Assembly: GCA_030220185.1 (NCBI GenBank) | Contig: JASPKZ010001596.1 | Coordinates: forward strand, 434,001 to 498,000 | DNA: 64,000 nt | Reading direction: 5' to 3' | From: Diploptera punctata | Lineage: Eukaryota; Arthropoda; Insecta; Blattodea; Blaberidae | In this document: in pieces, positions 10,871 through 22,259 of the stretch | Numbering within the stretch: position 1 is the stretch's first letter | Layout of the letters: each line of letters begins with the position of its first letter | Position numbers and translations under genes: made by a program | The notes under the pieces: model-generated | What the model was told of the DNA's origin: nothing | Seen by the model: only the letters and a program-made list of their open reading frames with translations | Database searches by the model: none

Positions 10871-12045
10871 CAGTAAAACTTGTTCAAAGCGGAATCGCAC
10901 GGGACCAATTTTTTTTTTCCACATTTGACAACATTCAGCATTATAAAAAAAAACAAAAAATATTAACCAATCTTAGATTATAGAGCACCGTATATGTCTT
11001 TTTATGTACTTTGGATTAATTGTAGTTCCGCTGCCGTTGGAAAGTGAAGTATAGTATGTACGAGCGACTTCGACGGTATCGCGCGAAAAAAAAAGGCCCG
11101 TTTCGTCAGCGTTAAAAAGTCTCTTATGCCCGTATCCTGAAATTTAAGTATGCAGTTTCGGTTTCCGCTCACTAACTATACTATCGTCCACATCCTTTGA
11201 TTCCCCGCAAATTTCATTCCACACTAAATTGTGTCGTTTTTAAAAACTGTCCACAACCAACCTGAAGATGCCTTTAAATCGTTATTCCCTAGGGATATAG
11301 CAACAGCTAGAGCTAGACTTTGGAGCATCGGTCCGGAAATTTGGAGATTTTTTATCATGGACTTGTAAAACGCACCTCGTTGATTTCTCCTTCTTCTTCT
11401 TTTTTTCTACATTTGACCATTTCCTTGCATCCATTCATTTGTTATTTTTGTCTTCGTGTTTTAAAATCTCACAAACTTGGGTTTTTCCATATTTAAATTA
11501 TTCATTATTTCGCGTACTGAGTTTGTTTTTTTCCTGATCTTCAATCACTTCCATTTTTTTAAATAATGACAATGATATATACGATTTAGCAATCTTTATT
11601 CCGTAAAATCAGAACGCTTAAACTAATTTAAGATATACAGTGCACTGGTTATTTGTAAGACAGATGTCACACGCCAAATATTTGTTAAACGAATCTATAT
11701 TTCGCAAATCGGGTATGCAGTGAGGCAAAAGAAAATTCCAGATACAGATAGAAACTCTACTTCACCCGGCGCAGGCGGCAAGAATCATCACTTATTGTTA
11801 ATTCGCCTAACGGGAATTCAAAGAAGTGGAAACTAATTTGTTTCTCTTTCTCTCTCTCTCTCCGCCTTATAAACATTTTTCCAAGAATTGTCAAGAAATA
11901 TCCTTCCGTTTCCGCGTTGGACAAATTCCGTTTTATACAGGATAAATACACGTAAAATTACTATTATTTTGCCGGGACCAATAAATGTGTTCACATTGGA
12001 CAGATTTCCGCATTATTCACGTTCCGGATTAAACAAGTTTTACTG
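10871..12045 (-). mobile_element. Tigger/pogo-like DNA transposon remnant
   Basis: Terminal inverted repeats of 24 bp match at 21 positions: cagtaaaacttgttcaaagc... at 10871-10894 and its inverse at 12022-12045. CAGT-starting ends fit the pogo/Tigger group. That group duplicates TA; here the right flank is TA and the left is TG, so one side may have mutated. A 1.18-kb element with a minus-strand transposase remnant inside (next entry). Repeated subterminal motifs such as ggacaaattccg occur near the right end. Confidence 0.75.
10990..11400 (-). pseudogene. Tigger/jerky-type (CENP-B-like) transposase, decayed
   Basis: The minus strand reads, in shifting frames: FKASSGWLW (near 11250-11278), ICGESKDVDDSIV (near 11165-11210), then FNADETGLFF (near 11090-11117). 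These are the FKAS-GWL segment after the CENP-B HTH region and the first DDE catalytic motif (NADETGLF, with its Asp) of jerky/Tigger transposases, in the right order and spacing. No frame is open across them and the later catalytic D residues are not found. It is a fossil. Confidence 0.8.
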
Positions 12046-12701
12046 TAATATGAATGACCAGAAAGAACAATTCGAATGAAAAATGATTAAATACTAGGTA
12101 ATAAACGGCGTGCGCTGCTACGCCTAAATAAATTAAATGTGTTTTTATGTTTAGTTGAATAAGTAAAAATAAAAATAATTACAAAGTTATATCGTAATTA
12201 TTTTCAGATACCCCGTGCTGATTACCTGGCGTTGCTCGGGAATATAATTATCCCGATCTTCTTGGCATCAATGAGCTGAAAGACAAAAATGGTTATGGTG
12301 AGATATCCGTAAAAGATATGACATGCTGTCATGTACTTTTTGTAGCATTTTTTGAGATATTCAATTCTGTATACATTAATTGGCTATTTGTTATGGTTTA
12401 GGCAGCGTAAGCCATTTAAGCGTCCAAAAAGTTACTTTTCAGTGCACCGATACCCCTCCCCCCTTCTTTTTAGCTCCGGTCCAATATACGATGTTATATA
12501 CGTTAATTGTCCCAGAAAAATTCTCTTTAGGGCCGGTTGTACCAACTCAGTATAAGTTCTGAATACATGCTATCTCAAGTATTCAGCCAAAATTGCGTTG
12601 TACCACGACAGTATTGCACCTTAGCCGGAGCATAAACTCGGTAGACTTTCTACGGTCATTCGAAGCCGATTATTGTGAAATACTCGAGTTAACTTTCCAA
12701 A

Positions 12702-12904
12702 ATGGCAGCCAGAAACATGTCTAGAAATTTATTTCTGGATTCTGATAGTGACGACGAAGTATTATACGATATGTTTCTAAAGACCCGGAAACTCAGACAA
12801 ATCAGGGGAAGACCGGATCATATTGAAAATTACAATGATGAAGAATTTTTCGTCCGCTTTCGCCTTGATCTCATCAGACATCGATTAGAACATAAAACGA
12901 AAAG
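12702..12904 (+). pseudogene. HARBI1-like transposase, first coding exon
   Basis: The frame opens at ATG 12702 and codes for an acidic start (LFLDSDSDDEVLYDMF), then RGRPDHIENYNDEEFFVRFRL. HARBI1/PIF transposases commonly begin this way: an acidic N-terminus, then RPxHxxxxxDEEFxxRFR. A good splice donor (AAAAG|GTAAGA) follows at 12904/12905, before the stop at 12906. This exon lies about 170 bp inside the left terminal repeat. HARBI1-type proteins are endonucleases that need a partner DNA-binding protein; none is visible here. The later exons are broken, so I treat it as a dead copy. Confidence 0.65.
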
Positions 12905-13321
12905 GTAAGATTTTAACATTTTTCGTTTGTATTTTATTATTTCCACAATCATTGTTTAATATTTGTAGGTGATTATTTAAACATTTTTATTTAAAAAGGT
13001 ATGAGCATGAATTAGCATTAATACTCGTACTTGAACCTGTAGCTTCATTAGATAATACTGTATAATACAATGCATTTTATAATAGGGGTAGGAGTTTAAA
13101 AAATAATCTTCTATGAAAGTGTGCTTTTCAAAGTATAATTGCTTTTATTTTACACACTATAATTTAACAAAACATTGAAGTGCAAATTTTGAGGTTATAT
13201 TATAATGCCATTAAATTAAAATCTTAATTACAACGTTGGTTATGCCATTGACTTTAAATAAAAAATGTGTATTATGTCGTGTGCCATAACCTTTTTTCTA
13301 AACTATCATAAAATTGATAAA

Positions 13322-13324
<3 letters not shown>

Positions 13325-13361
<37 letters not shown>
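13325..13361. repeat. (ATT)n microsatellite
   Basis: About 12 ATT units within the intron-like sequence between the two exon copies. Confidence 0.95.
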
Positions 13362-13362
<1 letters not shown>

Positions 13363-13409
13363 CAGGATATTATCAGTAACATAACCATAATTTTTTCAAC
13401 ATTCTACAG

Positions 13410-13534
13410 AAAAATCTCAAGGAGACCAGTTCATCTTGAAGAAGGTATGGAAGATTGTTTCGTCTGGTTTCGCTTTTGAAACGAAGCAATTACGTTCAAT
13501 GTGGATCTGATCATACATCGATTACAACAGAAAG
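13410..13534 (+). pseudogene. Duplicated, decayed copy of the HARBI1-like first exon
   Basis: After an acceptor (TTCTACAG) the sequence reads RRPVHLEEG, CFVWFRF, a stop, then DLIIHRLQQKGK. This parallels RGRPDHIEN, FVRFRL and DLIRHRLEHKTK of the exon at 12702. A donor (AAAG|GTAAAA) follows. The adjacent intronic sequence is duplicated too: atagtcttctatccaagtgt and acattgaagtgttaattttgag match stretches after exon 1. A roughly 0.6-kb tandem duplication is the simplest reading. Confidence 0.6.
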
Positions 13535-13873
13535 GTAAAATATTTTATATTTAGTAAAAAAATTAATAAAAAATAGTCTTCTATCCAAGTGTAATTTCTT
13601 AGGCTATATGTTACATACCCACAAAAATGTAACAAAAGAACATTGAAGTGTTAATTTTGAGATTATATTACAGTGCCATAACCTTGAAACTTAAGTTACA
13701 GTAGTGATTATGGTATGAATGTTCAATATGCAAGGTTGATTATGTTGTACTACCATGGACCTCTAAACTTATACTTAATTTCCAACTTTTCAAGCTGTTA
13801 TTACATTGACACATTATTATTAAAATGCACTGGCTATTGTATGCCAAGAGACCACGTATACTTATTTTGGCTC

Positions 13874-14361
13874 AAGTTTCCATTAAGTGCAGTGAGAATT
13901 TTTCCTAAGCCCGAGACAGACACAACGCGCATGCGCCAACAAGGTTTTATTTTCAAATTATATCCCACCATTTACAACAAATTTTACATTTTTTCTAACG
14001 ATTACTTGAACACATTTTTCTATGATATTTAACTATATACGTAACATGAAGACGTGGCAACCATATTGATTTTAAGGAATATTCTATGCAACAACAGTGC
14101 AGCCAACATAGGTTATGTACTTCAGAATTTGAGAACTTACTATTTATTTTTGGGTGTTGCATTCTTTCACAGGTTAGAGTGCTTAAATTATGTTAGGTTA
14201 GCTTTTAGGTTGGTCTTTCATAAGTTAGAGTACTTAAATTGCATTACGTTAGCTTTTAGGTTTGTTAAATAGCATGTATAATGTTGGCTGCATCGCGATA
14301 TTCCATAGAGTAAACTGCTTCGCGTTTGTCGTGCATGCGTGTGGTGTCTGCCTGGGACTTA
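13874..14361 (+). mobile_element. MITE-1 copy 1 (non-autonomous DNA element)
   Basis: It begins aagtttccattaagtgcagtgagaa and includes gcgcatgcgcc. It ends with the inverse of taagtcccaggcagacacca. It is non-coding. Homologous copies are at 38235-38663 (same orientation) and 59677-60112 (reversed). A roughly 50-bp internal unit (gttagagtgcttaaatt...ttaggttagcttttagg) occurs twice here. No target duplication was established. Confidence 0.75.
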
Positions 14362-14454
14362 CGTACTCCTTCTGTCTTTACTAACTTTTGTACTTTTTTA
14401 AACATTTTCGCTTCCGACTTCACTCTGCTAATTAACTTCAAATTTGAATTCAAA

Positions 14455-16800
14455 ATTTAAACTGGTGCTACTGTATTTTACAGGAACCAGGGGTTCTACC
14501 TATTAAGGAGGATCAAAATGGATTGCTCACCGCCAACACTTAAGTGATGGCCACACAGCTTTCCATCTATCTAACATTTTGCAACAATACTTATAACATT
14601 TTTTTTACAATTATTAAATATTTATCTCCATACACAATTATTTCTTTGAAGTATGCAGAATCATTGTGCACATGTGTGAACGCTAGAAGAACTTAACTAG
14701 ATGGTGAAGATATCTGTGAAAATTGGAATGACCAACATTCAAAAGTATATTCTCAGAAAAAGATGTTCACTCAGTTCATTTTGTAGGTTCTGATGGGACA
14801 GGTTAGTGTATATCAGATTAGTATATGCTTCATTAAATAATATGCAAATAATTTATTTTAAGTTAGGAAGGAGAAAGTTGGTGTATATCCATTTCTAACA
14901 AATGTTTGGGGATGTATTGAAGTTTGGTCGCAGCTACATTCTTCCATCTAGTGTCAATTCTTTAAATTTTCTGTAGAACTTCTTTGTGATTCCATCTAGT
15001 GACAACTCTATAAACTTATGCTCATGCACATGTTTCACTGTAGGACACAAAAATTAAGGGAAGGTAAACTAAAGTTTTTCCGGCTCAACTGCACTTCTAC
15101 AAGCACTTGATTTTCAGTTATATTGTAAACTATAGCTCTTCCTCTATATTTACTAACATTACTTAATATTTTAAACTTTTTCAAACAATTTTTATAACAT
15201 TATTAGACAATTTTGAAGTATATATTTAAATATACAAATCACAATATTATGATACTGTTATTCAATATTGTAATGCTGCTATTTTCTCCACAGAGTATAT
15301 TACCTAGTCTCTAATTTTTCTATTGCTGTTTTGGGTTATCGCTGGTTGGATCAATATGAGGGAGTGATAAGTGAGTGTACACCCATTTTTAATAAACGTT
15401 TGGTAATTTTAATATTATTAATATATTTTTTAAACATAGATTTGGAGATTTATTGCAAATATTGGTCATTTAAATTTCATTGCGACGGATAGTAACCGAG
15501 GATGATAATCGATATGTAGTTTGATTGTGGGTTATCGCTGGCTCTATAAACTCTGGCGCATGCGCACTGTTGTTCTATAGGACTTTGAAAATATTTCACG
15601 CTAGTTTAAGTGCAGTTTTTCCATTTTTCCTACATAACAGTTGTGTGGATGCTCAAAGCTTATGAACTTACTCGATAGATGACGAGTATCTGTGCTATTG
15701 GAATAATCAATCTTCACAATAAGTTCCCAAGCATGCTTTTAAAGAAAGGAATAATTTATTATTTGATAATCTAATTTGGTGTACAATAACTTTTCCTTCT
15801 TAACCAAACAAAATAAAATAGTAGTTATATTGTGAAAGATTGTCATACAATAGCACAGTTAGTCTTGCCATATATTGACAAAACCTTTTGCATGCACATA
15901 TACACTACAGCTCTGTAGAACTTAGAAGAAATGAGTGAGAGATTTTATATACATAGATAAATATATAAGAAATATAAAAAAAATGTTTTAAGAATCGTTA
16001 CAAAATGTTAAAACAGTAGGAAATGTTAGTAGAAATGGAAAAAGTAAATAGTGTAACAGTGTCATATTAATGTTGTATGGTATAGCATAGTGGGTCATAA
16101 ACTATAGTTCAGCCATCATAGATTTAAGCAACTTTCATTGTATATTTGATAAATGGTGACCTTTATTACAGCATAAGTCAGTTTTGGAGATTCTATGCCT
16201 CTAGTCCACCTGCATTAGTCACTGTTCAAACAGAATAGCCAACTTTGCCTTATGGTGCACTGCAAGTTTGCGTACACCAATTAGTTTATTAGATAATATG
16301 GCTTCCCATAAAGAAACCTCTAATTTAATTAAAAGCGAGTTAATAAGAAATGCCATAAATATAGCAACTTAACGTTTGTATGCAATTGCCCAAAATGTTG
16401 TATTTGTATAACATGTTCTGGTATGAACTGTGAAAACATTATATGAGAATTAGAGGTGAGTTGTAATCCAATACATCCATAATGAGAATAATGAAACTTG
16501 TTAATACAGTAATCATGAATAAAATAATGTGTACCAGTAACTGAAAGGGAATCAAATTACAATGCATAAAGTAATGTAACATATCAATTGTTGCTACACA
16601 TTATGTTTTTCTTGGAACATTCTTTTTTTAATATAGCAGAAAATAAAAATTTTGCCCCTTAGCTTATGACGTCTGAGAAATTACAATGTTATTAAAGTAG
16701 TAGAATCCACTAAAAATATTATGCATTTGTTCTATAGTCTATATTTGATGGTGAATAAATATTAGTCACTTTTGATTATCTGATAAAATCATAAACATTC
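14455..16800. other. Gene-poor interval inside the Harbinger-like region
   Basis: No recognisable coding sequence. A few phrases recur: gggttatcgctgg at about 15335 and 15525, and ttccatctagtg at about 14943 and 14990. A segment near 16180-16200 (tggagattctatgcctctag) resembles one at 33417-33440, hinting at an unidentified dispersed repeat. It may be intron or old insertion debris. Confidence 0.4.
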
Positions 16801-16816
16801 TTTTTTTTTTTTCTAG

Positions 16817-16980
16817 AAGGCTTGCTGGGATATTACATCGCTTCATTCCCGAATGTCACCGAAGACTTGGACTGCATGCACATAAAGACCAGTTCTCCAG
16901 GATAGTACAATACTGAGGAACATACAAGGAATAAAAGTGTATGATGTGCAGTTAAACATTTTAGATATTATTGTTTAGTT
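16817..16980 (+). pseudogene. HARBI1-like transposase, catalytic-region exon remnant
   Basis: A polypyrimidine tract and TTCTAG acceptor precede the frame IASFPNVTEDLDCMHIKTSSPG. HARBI1-type transposases have FPNV-GCIDCTHI-I-SPG here, with the first catalytic Asp in CID. In this copy the first D is kept as LDC. A stop follows SPG, and a frame change leads to RNKSV and then QLNILDIIV, similar to the following N-VQ / L-I-DIV block. The PLE at 16985 starts immediately after. The strand and order fit the exon at 12702. Confidence 0.6.
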
Positions 16981-16984
16981 GTTT

Positions 16985-17525
16985 CTTCACTCACCTCATA
17001 CTTCTTAACTCCCAAGCAGACTCGAGTTTCTTCACTTCATTTGTGATATTCTCAATGTTGTATTACATTCACAACTGATGTCCAATGGCCTCCTATCCTG
17101 CAGACTGACCTCCGCGCCATCTGATGGCTGACCGACGAACTTCCAAATCAATCCCCTCTCCTTATCACCGGGTATTTCAAAATTCATAGTTGTGTTTTTA
17201 TTCTTGCATATATAATTTTTTTCCCAAATTGTGAGTTCCTTCGGTTTTTCCAATTGTTTAAGTAATTTTGTTTTGGTTTCTATTCTGTGTTTTTCTGACC
17301 AGGCATCTACAGCTATTGCAGATTTTTCTGTTTCTCCATTTTTAACATTTCTGAGGTGTTCCTTTAATCTTGTATTTAGATTCCTTTTTGTTTTTCCTAT
17401 GTATATCTTTTCACAATCTTTACAATTAATTTGATAAATTCCCGATTTTTTGCAGTCTTCAATCTTTTCATTTTTGTTGGTTTTTAGAAAAGATTGAAGA
17501 TCTAACACATGACTAGACAATATTT
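16985..17525 (-). mobile_element. Penelope-like element 2, 5'-truncated
   Basis: A minus-strand PLE fragment comprising the C-terminal endonuclease frame and the 3' terminus. The terminus carries ctcacctc (GAGGTGAG on the minus strand) at 16990-16997, as in the other PLE ends here. The insertion interrupts the HARBI1-like exon. No RT sequence remains. No target duplication was confirmed. Confidence 0.75.
17032..17520 (-). CDS. Penelope-like GIY-YIG endonuclease domain (partial ORF)
   Basis: A 162-codon open frame on the minus strand. It contains KSGIYQINCKDCEKIYIGKT: the GIY and YIG motifs, with the CxxC pair between them that marks PLE endonucleases. Next comes RNLNTRLKEHL, with the expected Arg, then IWEKNYICKNKN, with the Glu of the nuclease active site. 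It ends in a GLIWKFVGQPSDGAEV tail. PLE endonucleases nick the target for reverse transcription; here the RT half is missing. The ATG is just the first in-frame Met of a truncated protein. The domain shows no stop, suggesting a fairly recent insertion. Confidence 0.8.
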   Translation of the reverse strand: MSSHVLDLQSFLKTNKNEKIEDCKKSGIYQINCKDCEKIYIGKTKRNLNTRLKEHLRNVKNGETEKSAIAVDAWSEKHRIETKTKLLKQLEKPKELTIWEKNYICKNKNTTMNFEIPGDKERGLIWKFVGQPSDGAEVSLQDRRPLDISCECNTTLRISQMK

Positions 17526-17846
17526 AACAATTGTGCATTGAAGACTCAGTTTGAAAAGGAGTAAATGTTCTTTAGTATAAATGGAGTAGAGAGTCAATCA
17601 TAAGCATCATCATTACCAGTACTATGGTCCATAAGAGCCAGGATCCCCTGATATATACGTCCAATTTTGATTCCCCAACCCATATAAAGGTTTCTATTAT
17701 TATTTTATAAACTGTACATAACCACTGATTTAATATATTATCTTGTATATCAGCAAATTAAGTTTTCACCAATGTAGACAGATTTTTTTGAAGCTGTAAT
17801 AGTATTTTAAAATGCAATAGGAAGTATCATTAAGAAGTTTGTTTAA

Positions 17847-18025
17847 TAATTAAGACATTTTGTCTGTACATTCTTACCTCTTATGGTTGTTTTTGTCAAA
17901 TATATGTTTCAAGGCTTCTGAGCCCCATCGTCAGCAATTACAGACTGTAATCAGAAGCCTTGAAACATATGTTCAACAAATACAACCCAAAGAGGTAAGA
18001 ATGTACAGACAAAATGTCTTAATTA
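17847..18025. repeat. Hairpin H1 (PLE-terminus type)
   Basis: Arms 17847-17921 and 17951-18025 (75 bp each) are near-perfect inverse copies around a 29-bp centre. The right arm carries agaggtaaga (17991-18000), the conserved GAGGTAAG of PLE ends in this window. A hammerhead-like core lies across the left arm and centre. It is non-coding. Confidence 0.85.
17906..17934 (-). ncRNA. Hammerhead-ribozyme-like core in H1
   Basis: Minus strand: CTGACGA, T, GGGGCT, loop CAGA, AGCCTT, then GAAA. The six stem-II pairs all form (two G-U) and both conserved core strands match the hammerhead consensus CUGANGA...GAAA. Stems I and III are not clear, so self-cleavage is unproven. Confidence 0.55.
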
Positions 18026-18065
18026 CTGTAATATGTTTTCTGCTGCTAATTTTCATTAAGTCTTT

Positions 18066-18295
18066 ACAAAGCCTTTACTTGGATGGGAAAGGCCATTCAA
18101 TTTTGCTCCAATGTAGGCTGAGATTATGTTACGAGCCTGAAATCTTCAGACTCGGAATCCATGACTCTAAGTTTCTCCCAGAAAACTTTTTGTTTTCTAG
18201 GATTCATCCATCCTAATAATATATCGACCCCAGCCAGATTTTAACCCTTGACTCTTGGGACGAGCAACTTAATCCCCAGATCACAAGCCGGATAT
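18066..18295 (-). mobile_element. SINE-E copy 3, partial
   Basis: Minus-strand similarity to SINE-E: the gaagatttcaggctcg region and a head-side segment (tttaacccttgactcttggg, minus-sense B-box region). Diverged, with no defined ends. Confidence 0.5.
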
Positions 18296-18705
18296 TGAGA
18301 TATATACTATTTTATAATCGTTTTGTTAGAATCATATAAGCAGAATTCAGTAGTTTATGTTTTTCTCTTCAAGTTTTTTTAAGCTTTCTGTCACAAAAAA
18401 AAAATAAGATGACTGCAAATTAAATTTCCTTGTGAGAAAATAAGTAAATATGTTCCAGGTAACTGCCATTAATAATATTCACAAATGCAATCCTAATAGG
18501 CAGGTTGTAATTCTATATATTAAATGTTTGTCTCATGATATTGGTCAAATTATGTGTAGTTTTACTGTACAGATAGAAATATTGTAAATGCATTATAAAT
18601 TCTCACATGCCTGTGCTGCACCCTCCCTTCTAGCCACTATTATGCCATGACTTACTTGTTGTAGTCAGAAATCCAAAGATTCATTCTTTCACCTATAATG
18701 AATAT

Positions 18706-19049
18706 CCATCTATAGTAATTCTGCCCGAAGGCAGGTCCTTCACTGCAATCATAGCATTTTCATGCTATGCTTGCAGCTTTACTAGGGAATTGTGTAGGTG
18801 TGGTAGCTTCCCGTTGCTTTCCACACCAGTGAAGGATGATGGTGATGATGATGGTAATGACAAGGATGATGATGATGGCTATATGATTTCGGGGACCGTT
18901 TGGACCTTAAAGTTTTCCTGACATTTGTCTTACAGGTGAGGAAAAACCCCAATAAAAACCTCACCCAGAAAAACTGCCCCGACCGGGGATCGAACCCGGG
19001 CCCGCTGCGTGACAAGGCAGCACGCTACCTCGAGACCACAGCGGTGGAC
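18706..19049 (-). mobile_element. SINE-B copy 2, full length
   Basis: The 11-bp duplication ataatgaatat at 18695-18705 and 19050-19060 flanks 344 bp. The tRNA-like head is at the right (cgaacccgggcccgctgcg; ctcgagaccacagcggtgga). The tail is at the left (ctgcccgaaggcaggtcc). It serves as the reference copy for the family. Confidence 0.9.
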
Positions 19050-19125
19050 ATAATGAATATAAATTATCTGAAATGTATTTATACATCTGCAAAGAAAGTG
19101 TTTATTTAAAGTTTTATTTGTAATA

Positions 19126-19462
19126 TACACCACGGCTATGGTCTCGGGCTAGCATCACTGTTTTGTTTGCAGAGGGCCTGAGTTTGATCCCCAGTCATGA
19201 CAGATTTCCTGGATGATGGTTTTATTGATGGTTTCTCTGAACCCGTACGACAAATGTTAGGAAACTTTAAGGCCTAAACAATCTGTGATCATCATATTTG
19301 CCAGGTTTAGTATGAATGTGAGTGAATTGTGCATCTTGTCTTAAATATTTGTGTTGTCTTGGGGCAGGTCCTGGATTGGAGGTCCTCAGTAACCATGTGT
19401 GATCCAAAGTCTCTCTCTCTCCCAACCTATAAGATATGAGGTTAAATTACAATAGAGAAGAG
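19126..19462 (+). mobile_element. SINE-C copy 2
   Basis: Head ggtctcgggctagcatcac ... gagtttgatccccagtcatg, body with cgacaaatgttaggaaacttt, 3' half with ggtcctggattggaggtcctc and ctctctctcccaacctataag. Same block order as 9838-10235. Confidence 0.65.
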
Positions 19463-19464
19463 AA

Positions 19465-20055
19465 GATCTGTATAATATATGTGTGTGTTCCAAAGCCACC
19501 TGGTGCACCTTTCATGCTTTGGGTTTCATTATATTATGTAGAAAAATAGTTTAATGTGGTCTATTTTTATTTTACGTAGGTGATGTTTACTTTTATTGTG
19601 TATAATATAAGCATGTTGAATATCCATTGTATAATTTTTTATAATAAAGTAATGTATGAGTAATATATTTTTATTAAATGTACATAACTAGTACCAATAA
19701 ATTACTCCTCAGAAGGTTGTCCCTAAAGAAAATCTGAAATCTACTGTCTTATGATTGGTTGTTTCACAAAGGACTACAGTTTCTATCAATAACAAATTTG
19801 TCAAAAATATGGTAGAAAATTTGAGATGATATAATTATGTTAAAAACATATAAACGTTCAAATTTGTTTTATCTGCATTATGTTAGTTCAAATTGTGAAA
19901 GAAATCAATCATAAAATACAAATGAAAAAACGTATAGTGGTGGTCTTTAAGTTGACCATCAAAAATTTACTTTAAAAGCAGTCTTCTAATAGGGGACATC
20001 TCCTCATCCTGAATACAATCTGGACCTTTACACCATAATTGGAAAATGTTAACAT
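19465..20055. other. AT-rich interval, nothing recognised
   Basis: No open frame of interest and no repeat that I could match elsewhere in the window. Confidence 0.4.
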
Positions 20056-20059
20056 TCTT

Positions 20060-20440
20060 CTTCTTTATTAGGAATTTCTTTATAATACAGTAGTTTTTCT
20101 ACAACCCATTGTAAATTTTACTCCTCCATAAATCCCTATTCTCTGCATCACACTCTGTTATCCTCTCGACACTATACTCCTATTATGCACTCCTTGAATT
20201 CACTTTCTTTTGATCTCCCTTTTCTTCTGTTGCCCTCCGCTTCAAGATTTAATATCATCATAGGATCCTGTCATCTGACATTCTCTTTGTGACCAAACCA
20301 TTTCAGTCTTCTTCAATAACTGGTGGAATGTCTTTTTGAACATCCATTACTTCTGTGATTTTAGCATTTCTAATTTTGTCTCTTTTTGAATTTCTAGAAA
20401 TCCTCCTCCAAAATTGCATCTGTCGCCTATAGTTTATGTG
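20060..20440 (-). mobile_element. LINE C-terminal fragment
   Basis: The minus strand reads RISRNSKRDKIRN and, after a break, LKWFGHKENVR. This corresponds to the RRxxRxSRxDKIRN ... W-GH blocks of LINE-beta-like proteins. Decayed, with stops. Confidence 0.6.
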
Positions 20441-20454
20441 CTTGCTCTCTGCTT

Positions 20455-20730
20455 AATGCCCAATATAGTATAGGGATTTCCAGCCAACCTAGACTCTGCC
20501 TGTCACAAGCCAGGAGAAATGGGGAGTGATGGAGGAATAACACCTCTTTAAAAAACCAGGGTTCATTCTGGCCTGGATGATAGTACTTTGTGACAGCTCC
20601 TTGCTAGGATACGGCAACTGCTGCCTTGTAAGGATATGTTGGTTCGTCAAAGCCTAGAGGAAGGAAACCTTGAACAAAAATCATCTGGTCCTCCAGGTTG
20701 AGGATTATAACAATGGCCCAGCTCCCCATT
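20455..20730. repeat. Unclassified moderately GC-rich segment
   Basis: It stands out from AT-rich surroundings (gccaggagaaatggggagtg, ggatacggcaactgctgcc). It may be a LINE 5' or untranslated part, but I found no second copy in the window and do not assign it. Confidence 0.3.
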
Positions 20731-20734
20731 TTAT

Positions 20735-21950
20735 GGAAAAAAATTAACTATGCTAAAGAAATTGATGTGAAGAAAATATCAACATCTGAATATAATTTAT
20801 TGCAAGCACATTAATACTACTGAGTTCAGGTAAGATAATTTATTTGAGCAGAGGTTGCTGTTACTAATTTAACTATCATTTAAATATGTACAAATTGAAG
20901 ACTAAACTCATATATCAATAGCTATCATAGAAAGATTCTGAATTTACAAACCAAATGTCTTGCATAGTTGCCTAAATAGGAAAAAAAATGTTAATATTTT
21001 TATTCTCAATTGTTGTATTATTAGATTTCAATGGGATACAGGATTTAAATAACTACTATTCTACCCCTCTGGCACACAGTGACAAGAATATAGCCTTCAT
21101 TAGGTTTATTACATAATATGAGCAAATACAGGCAGTAAGACATTTATAAACTTATCAAAAGCATCGGCGTTGGTTGGGAAGAGAGAGAGAGAGTCATCTT
21201 ACAGAGGATCAGAATATATAGTCATAGGAATAATCCTTTCCAAGTAATTGTGATTGGTTTCAAAAAGTAGTTGTATGCAGAAATTTCACTATTTTATAAT
21301 ACAGTAAAGAGATCTCAACACAGAATGGACAAAAATTTAATAAAGCAACTTCATTTTGGAAAAAATGCAATAATACAAAAAAACATACTAACTTAAAATT
21401 AACAGAAATTCACACTGGGCTATTTTTATGCAGTTTATTTCTAGTGTGCCTACATGTAAAAAAAGAAATTGAGATTCTTATAATTGGTCAATTTCCAACA
21501 AAATAGACATAGATTACATAGAAAAAAAATAACAAAATAACCAAATAGGTTTATATATAACATAAGACAATTTACTTGCCTTCAGTCATCTGATGACTAT
21601 CTTAAATTAAAAATTCAGTTAATCAAAAAACAAATCTTGGTACTTATAATAGCTATTTATAGCTAGAGCGAGGAATTATATGAAGAAAATTATAAGAAAA
21701 TATGAAATCATAAAGACAAAATATGAAAATTATGACACAAAAATATAATGAAGCTACTATTTTCTAAACTTTTTACATATATTTATATGCATAGACGCAC
21801 TACGACTTATAAGTGTACATACAGCACAAACAGAACTTATTTATAGCACAAGAAATCAAAATGTTCACTGTATTTTGATTATAATTTTTCATTATTTTTG
21901 ACCCAATATAAAATATCATATTCATGATCTGAAACAATTTTAATGGATCA
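20735..21950. other. AT-rich interval without genes
   Basis: Only short frames and a short GA run near 21183. Nothing recognised. Confidence 0.4.
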
Positions 21951-21952
21951 TA

Positions 21953-22255
21953 CCATAGCGTAGTTGTATAAGGAAACGTGGTACAAACAGGGAAGTCGTG
22001 AGTTCGAGTCTTGATATGGTCAAGATTTTTAGCTGGACCAGACCTTCTGATGGCATTGTAGACCTGGGATCGACTCAGATCCTAATGGAAGTGAGTACTA
22101 TATGCATGTTCTGGGCACAAATGTAGCCATCAGGCAGATCTGACAACCCGGCAGACATCTAGTGCCTTTTGTCTAGAAAGATGGAAAATTCAACATGCCA
22201 CTACCCCAAAGGCCTCCCAAGACTGTAGTGGAATTATTTCATAAATCAAATCTGA
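21953..22255 (+). mobile_element. SINE-F, candidate tRNA-headed element
   Basis: The first roughly 70 bases fold as a tRNA-like head: accatagcgtagttgtataagg, then gtgagttcgagtcttgatatggtca, whose ends can pair (accata/tatggt) around a B-box gttcgagtc. A GC-richer body follows (gatctgacaacccggcagac). Only one copy is in the window, so family status is inferred. Confidence 0.45.
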
Positions 22256-22259
22256 GAGT

